Origin: Callorhinus ursinus
Lineage: Eukaryota > Chordata > Mammalia > Carnivora > Otariidae
Reading direction: 5' to 3'
DNA length: 64,000 nt
Assembly: GCF_003265705.1 (NCBI RefSeq)
Contig: NW_020312828.1
Location: 58,435,156 to 58,499,155, forward strand
The notes under the pieces are model-generated. The model saw nothing but the letters and a program-made list of their open reading frames with translations, searched no databases and was not told where the DNA came from. Both the position numbers and the translations under genes were made by a program. Positions 58,609 through 64,000 of the stretch are shown piece by piece; the stretch's first letter is position 1; every line of letters starts with the position of its first letter.

Positions 58609-59445
58609 CACCTGACTTTGAATGGCTTGAAGCATTATCTGGCACTAAATGTCAATAGTGCTGAGGTTGAGAAACTCTGCTAGAATGTTCCTTGTGAAAT
58701 GTAATTTTATTGTTGTTGTTCATCTTTGTTAAATGATCTAAAATTGTATTTTCTAGAGCCTCTAGAGTTCTGTGGAGATGTCTCAATAATTTAACCAGGG
58801 CACCTCTTCTGTCTACTCTTTGATAAATTGGGATTATTAATGAGATATTATGAAAAGATTTTAATTGTTCCCAAGTGTCTATTTCTTCCTTTGTGCTTCT
58901 AATAACAGAACCACCACTTAACTTTTTGAAGCAACATTGTTAGAAACAGCTGTCTATATGTTTTCACAAATGATTAGGTTTGATCAATAGATTGTGATAA
59001 TAGGTGATTTGTCCGAAGCCACTTGCCCTGAACTACTTTTTCTTACCTTTTAGTTGGATGGAAACAACTTTTGAAGTCACGTTTTGAGGGTGGGAGAACC
59101 AGCCTACAATGTGACTGCTCACTTTATGAATTTGAGAAAAGAACTTTATTTTGGTTCGTCAGCAATTTAATTTAAATTCTCACAAATACACATGTATTTG
59201 TAAGTATGCTTCTTGATAAGGTGACTGTCTCTTAAAATCATTTTGTACTACAAGGTAAAGCTTGACAACATAGCATGATGTACAAGGCACTTTGTGACAT
59301 AACCCCTGCTTGCAAATCTTGCTCATCCTCATTAAACTTTGCTACTCTACATGTCTGAAATACCAGATGTAACAAGCTCTATCCATTTCCATCCTAATCA
59401 TAAACTTAAATTGTCCAATCACCTCATTCTCATAGTCTCACTGCT
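58609..59445. other. Unassigned region
   Basis: No gene, RNA or clear repeat recognised. Confidence 0.5.
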
Positions 59446-59458
59446 TAAAACTACTTTA

Positions 59459-59667
59459 TAGGTTTTTAAAGATTTTATTTATTTATTTCAGAGAGAGACA
59501 GAGCATGAGCAGGGGGTGGGAGGAGAGGGAGAAGGAGAAGCAGACTGCCTCCCCCGCTGCCAGCTGAACAGGGAGCCCAACACAGGACTGGATCCCAGGA
59601 CCCTGAGATCATGACCTGAGCCGAGCCGAAGGCAGGTGCTTAACCAACTGAGCCACCCAGGTGCCAC
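59459..59667 (-). mobile_element. CAN-SINE with 13-bp target-site duplication
   Basis: 'ttaaagattttatttattta' to 'gagccacccaggtgcc'. Flanks 'taaaactacttta' at 59446-59458 and 59668-59680 are identical. A small 'gagccgagccgaagg' duplication lies in the head region. Confidence 0.95.
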
Positions 59668-59680
59668 TAAAACTACTTTA

Positions 59681-61429
59681 GAATAGAATGCATACTCAAC
59701 ACATTTTTCTAAATAATAACCCATGCAAGGTTTTCAAGATTATACAATTAATGGCCCAACCAAGCAACACTTAGTTTAGATAGTGAAAAAAATAAATGAT
59801 GTTTTATGATCTTGAACTCTTATCTTAGAAAGTATCAGTGAATCAAATATGAAAGTATCAGTGAATAAAGAGCTAATTAATAAATTAACTATGGTATTAC
59901 TTAATAGTAATGCTTATAAACAAACTGAACTTCAGTTACAATACACATATGGATTTTGACTCTATCTTATTTCTAGATTCCACTTTTATATTCAGTTTAC
60001 CACTTATGGTGATTGATTTACTTCTAATTCCATCTAATAATCCAATATGCAAATTCTCTTAGATCAAAAGTTATTTTCCTTTTTAATTAGTTTGGGTACA
60101 GGATTAGGATGCTTTTGAGACTGCAGGTATTCAATTTACTATGAATATTTTGGTCAAATAACTATTTTATCAATTATCGATTATTTGCCTGAGACCTTAA
60201 CTATAATACATGTCATATGTTATTCAGCAAATATGAATCTTCTAAGTGAAAAATTTTACAGTAAGAAAAAAATATAAGAAGTAGGTTCATAATGCTACAC
60301 CTTAGGAGAAATTTGTTGGTGAGAATTGTTTTTCTAAAACTGGTAAAATTTTTAGAAAATAAAATTCCTTGAATGTGATGGTCAAAAAAAATAAATAAAA
60401 AGACCAAAAGGCATGATAACTATTGGTAAATACGTTGATTTATGTGCTGAGCCTGATAATCAACCAAACATTCATAGCTTCTGCATAATTATTTAAAATA
60501 GGTAACTTGTGTACTTTTCATAGGAATTATCTCAAAGTTTATAATTCTTCAAGGATTTTTTCTATAATTATTCTCATATTTCTTTAAGGAAGCCTCATAG
60601 TAGATAAAAGCAATAAGCAAACAAAGCAATACACACATGTGCACACACACACACACAATAACAATAGAAAAACAATCCCATTGATTTTGTTGTTATTTAT
60701 ACCTGATTTGAATTCCCATCTAGTTATTTAATAATTATATGATAATATCTAGGATATTAAACATACCTTACCTGTATTCTCCTCATTAAAATAATAGGAA
60801 AAATAATACTTACAAAACTAATATAATTAAAAGCCTACTGAATTTTTGGTAATTATTAATTTTCTACCCTTTCTAGTAATAAATATATGACAATCATGTT
60901 TTCTTTACCAAAACTTAGAACATGTGTTCTGAAAACTTTTACTCTGAATTGTTATTGTATCGATATAAAAATCCTAAAAGAAAGTTGAAATGTTGCTTTG
61001 TAAGGTATTGCTACAAAGTGAGTAAGTTTTTTTAAGATATTGATAACTGTTAATTATTAGAGGTACAGGAGGGTTAATCACTCCCAACTAACATCATTAC
61101 CAGTCTAAAAGGAAAGAAATCTCAGACTCTATTCTGCCGTATTTCAGTCATTCATAAACAGATAGGCAGAAATTTTCTTATACCCACTTCTGTCATCTAG
61201 AATAAAATCTCACCTATTTTTTTCTTTATGGATATCTAAAAGCACCCTCCTTGAAAAACTCAGCCGAGGTGCATGATAAAAGACTCTAGCGGTAGGATTA
61301 GGCTAGCCAACTCTGCGTTCTCAGGTGAACTGTCTATACTGTAGTTGAACTCAGAACCTTTTAGGGATCAAGTCCAGGATACTATCTCTTAGTACTATTA
61401 AAGAAACAAAAAACAATTATTTTGACCCT
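59681..61429. other. Unassigned AT-rich region
   Basis: Contains a 15-base tandem echo 'aaagtatcagtgaat' (near 59830 and 59853) and a short (CA)n at about 60640-60657. No gene or named repeat recognised. Confidence 0.5.
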
Positions 61430-61935
61430 TGTTAAAATGATAATGAAGATTTTATTCAGCACCATCTCAACAGGTATCAGGACTATTGCAATAGGGGGAT
61501 TTAGATTGTGTTCAACTTCTATTATAAAAAGAAGTAGGATTTTATAGCCAAGGAGCACATTGGGTGACAGAAGGTCAGTGAATGGAAAATTACTGACAGG
61601 AAACATCTAGGGAAGGGGGAATTCTTGCAAATTAAGTAAACAGGATTCTTGCTGAAGTCGGGCTAAGGTGATCAAGTATCACCTGGGGGATAGTAGGGGA
61701 TAAGGCATTTGATCTGATACCAAGAATGATCAGATATCAAGGGTAAGGATTCTTGCTAAATGAACTTAACAGAATTCTTGCTACAACTGGACTATGGAGG
61801 CCCAGCAAGAATAGGGACCAAGGTTGAGGCTTAGTAGATAAAAGGACTCTAAGGGCCTGAGTGATGTTTGGTCAAGGAGATAGTCTTTGTCAGTATAAAG
61901 AGTGAAGGTTCACTTGATTCTTATGCCTCAAACAT
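61430..61935 (-). mobile_element. Probable LTR remnant
   Basis: The minus strand would end '...atcattttaaca', with a polyadenylation-like 'gaataaaatctt' just upstream (about 61447-61458), the same arrangement as the LTR at 12338. The interior has a repeated 'gattcttgct / aattcttgct' motif near 61645, 61748 and 61773. The other end is not defined, and no retroviral genes are visible. Confidence 0.4.
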
Positions 61936-62639
61936 GCAAGACTGTGGAAATCCTAGAAACTATTTTAAACAAAACACTTAACTTTAAAACTAATAGTTTT
62001 ACCAACGGGAATCCACTTCTAACATCCATTACTATAATTGGTAAAGCTTCTGTTGTTGAGTCAAGATATGGATTGTAAAAATCTTTGGGGAAAACACCTC
62101 TGAGTGTAGACATTCTGATTAAATCCTAGCTGACCATACCCATACTGGACGAATGAATTCTTGATTAGTCTAACTGAATGCTCCAAGACTACCAATTAAA
62201 ACAAATGCACACACATTTATTATATACATGGTCAATTTGGAAATCTCTTAATGTAAGTATAGATATTATACAATTATATATTTCTTTAACCATGTTTTGA
62301 AAATAGTAAAAATAGATAATCAAACCTGGCTTAGAAAATTCAGATTGTATGCCCATTAGACACACAGAATTTACAAAGAATTGATTGATCTTAATTCTAC
62401 CTCTGAATTTAAATGCCAGACTAATACAAAACTAGGATAAGATCAATCTGGGAATCTGAGGTAGCTGTTTTGATCTTCACTCTTATCAGTGGCTCTCAGA
62501 GTGGGGTTGGTGCCAAATATAAGCTGCCATTTTATGGAATTATTGTGGGAAGGTGTTTTCTACTGGAATTGACCCACCAGTTATATTTTTCAAAAATAGC
62601 TGCATCATATAAAAGTAATATTAGCTAATATTGTTGAAA
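61936..62639. other. Unassigned region
   Basis: May include the undefined end of the LTR remnant. No gene recognised. Confidence 0.4.
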
Positions 62640-62830
62640 GCTTACTTATATCAGATACCATTCTTTGATCTTTTACATGTATTAATTTATTCATTCTTAA
62701 ATACACGCACACATAAATTAGATATTATCATTGGGTATGTGGGGAGAAACCACTGAGGCAGAGTAACTTGTCCAAGTCAGATAGCTAAAGAATTGATAAA
62801 ATAGAATTAAAATCTTGGCATGAGGCCATA
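62640..62830 (-). mobile_element. MIR SINE
   Basis: 'ttttacatgtattaatttat', 'ccactgaggcagagtaactt', 'gtccaagtcagatagctaaa' match MIR in reverse-complement order. Confidence 0.6.
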
Positions 62831-64000
62831 GCTCAACCATTATGATATATTGATTCTGTCATAGTGTGTGGCCAGGGCCAGTTTCATGGACCTATGATCT
62901 CTACAGCCACACAGGGTCTAATGCTTAGAAGAGCACTGCTCTTTAACACTGTCTTGCCATTTTGGAGTTCTTAATAATTTGTGAAAAAGGGACCCCACAT
63001 TTTCATTTAGCAAATTATGTTACTGGCCCTGCGTGTGACCATTGTAAGCATGAAAAGACATCATTGCTGATTGATATGTAGAGATAATCTGAGGAAGCCC
63101 CTCTCGGTTACAGTTATCAGAACATGTAGTTCAAACTGGTGGAGAAAAATGAATCCATTAGTAAACAAGAGATTAATCATCCTAGGTTTGTTGCAAAGAA
63201 TGAACTGTTATTAAAAACAAATAAACATAAGGGAATTAACTTATCTCACGCTTTTCTTATGAATACAAGCACAAGAATATGTTAATTATTCTTCATGCTT
63301 ACCATGAAAGGGAAGTTTCAAGAAATTCAAATATATCTGGAATTTCAAACACATTTCTGTAAGCCAAAAATGTTATTAGAAGAGTGAGAGTCTCTCATTA
63401 AAAACTTAGAAGATAAAGACATGGTGCTTGACAATAAAATTGCAAACAAAATCTAATTAGTGAATATGCTAATTCTTCTCCCCACCTGTTCACATTAACA
63501 GGAAATGATATTAATGTTTTCAGTAGCTGAAAAGAGATACAATTAACTTTACATTATCATATCAAAAGGATTGAAGTAACATTATAAAACCTAGCTTTTC
63601 ATGTATGCATGAAGCAAATGAAATCTTCACTAAAAAGTGGCTTAAAAATTTTAGAAATAAAGAACTGTCTGAAATTAGAAACAGTATTATTCAAAATCAT
63701 AAACGTTTCCTCTTTGTTGAGCAAAAAAATGAGCAAAATGCAATTCTTGGTAAAACAGTGATAGATTTCAGAGCACATTTAAGAGAAAGAGAAAAAAATA
63801 GCACAGAGATGTAAATGTAATTTTCACGCCCTCTGAAGAGGTTTGCACAGCATTTTTAGAACAGTTTCTGTATTTCATTTCTCTCATTAAAGCCATGTAG
63901 CTTAGCAATAGTGTCATTTTGAATGAATATACTTCCTTTACAACAACCTAATGCAGATTTTATGGATAATTTATTTACATAAATTTCCTTTGTGTCATCT
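62831..64000. other. Unassigned AT-rich region
   Basis: No recognised repeat or RNA. One open frame of 69 codons (63605-63814) has a lysine- and asparagine-rich translation matching no family I know. It lacks a visible splice or promoter context. Confidence 0.45.

Noticed and set aside
63605..63814. Possible small gene of 69 codons
   Set aside because: AT-driven Lys/Asn-rich composition, no homology recognised, and no promoter or splice context.

Overview
The window is non-coding mammalian DNA. The strongest clue to the host is at least 22 copies of a tRNA-derived SINE with a head like 'gcctgggtggctcagt', a B-box-like 'gatcgagcccc', a CT-rich middle and a '(aaat)n-aaatctttaaaa' tail. This is the carnivore CAN-SINE. 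No copy has the dog-type head ('gcgcagcggtttag'), so a non-canid caniform such as a bear, seal or mustelid relative is likely. That placement is inference from memory of the families, not a database match. No host gene, exon, tRNA, rRNA or CRISPR array can be supported. The longest open frames are LINE-1 remnants or read-through of SINEs.

Layout. 1-4.1 kb: the 3' two thirds of one plus-strand LINE-1 (ORF2 endonuclease and reverse transcriptase, broken by several frameshifts, then the 3' UTR and A-tail). 4.3-5.2 kb: two further L1 3' ends. 5.2-12 kb: mostly unassigned AT-rich DNA with two SINEs, a tail-only insertion scar and a G-rich tract. 12-14.4 kb: ancient L1 with an LTR inserted in it. 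15.5-20.8 kb: five SINEs, three L2 fragments and a local direct duplication. 22-24.3 kb: two old L1s, a MIR, and a younger L1 split by a DNA transposon. 27-35.6 kb: the most rearranged part. It holds a cluster of L1 3' ends, six SINEs, a long inverted repeat, two direct duplications and a degenerate TTAGGG-type array with an embedded satellite-like motif. 35.6-42 kb: quiet AT-rich DNA with a few SINEs. 42.4-44.2 kb: an MLT1-like LTR, a SINE, a long L1 and a MIR. 44-50 kb: quiet, with MIRs, a (TCTA)n microsatellite and a hAT-like DNA element. 50.3-58.6 kb: nearly continuous ancient L1 on the minus strand, carrying SINEs, a (GT)n run and a 10-N assembly gap. 59-64 kb: one SINE, a probable LTR remnant, a MIR and unassigned sequence.

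Nothing here works together as a gene system. The window records retrotransposition (L1 machinery mobilising CAN-SINEs, many with clear target-site duplications), older DNA transposons and endogenous LTRs, and local segmental rearrangement. The part most worth a second look is 27.9-35.6 kb, where L1 copies, duplicated fragments and telomere-like repeats are interleaved. I found no convincing new biological system.
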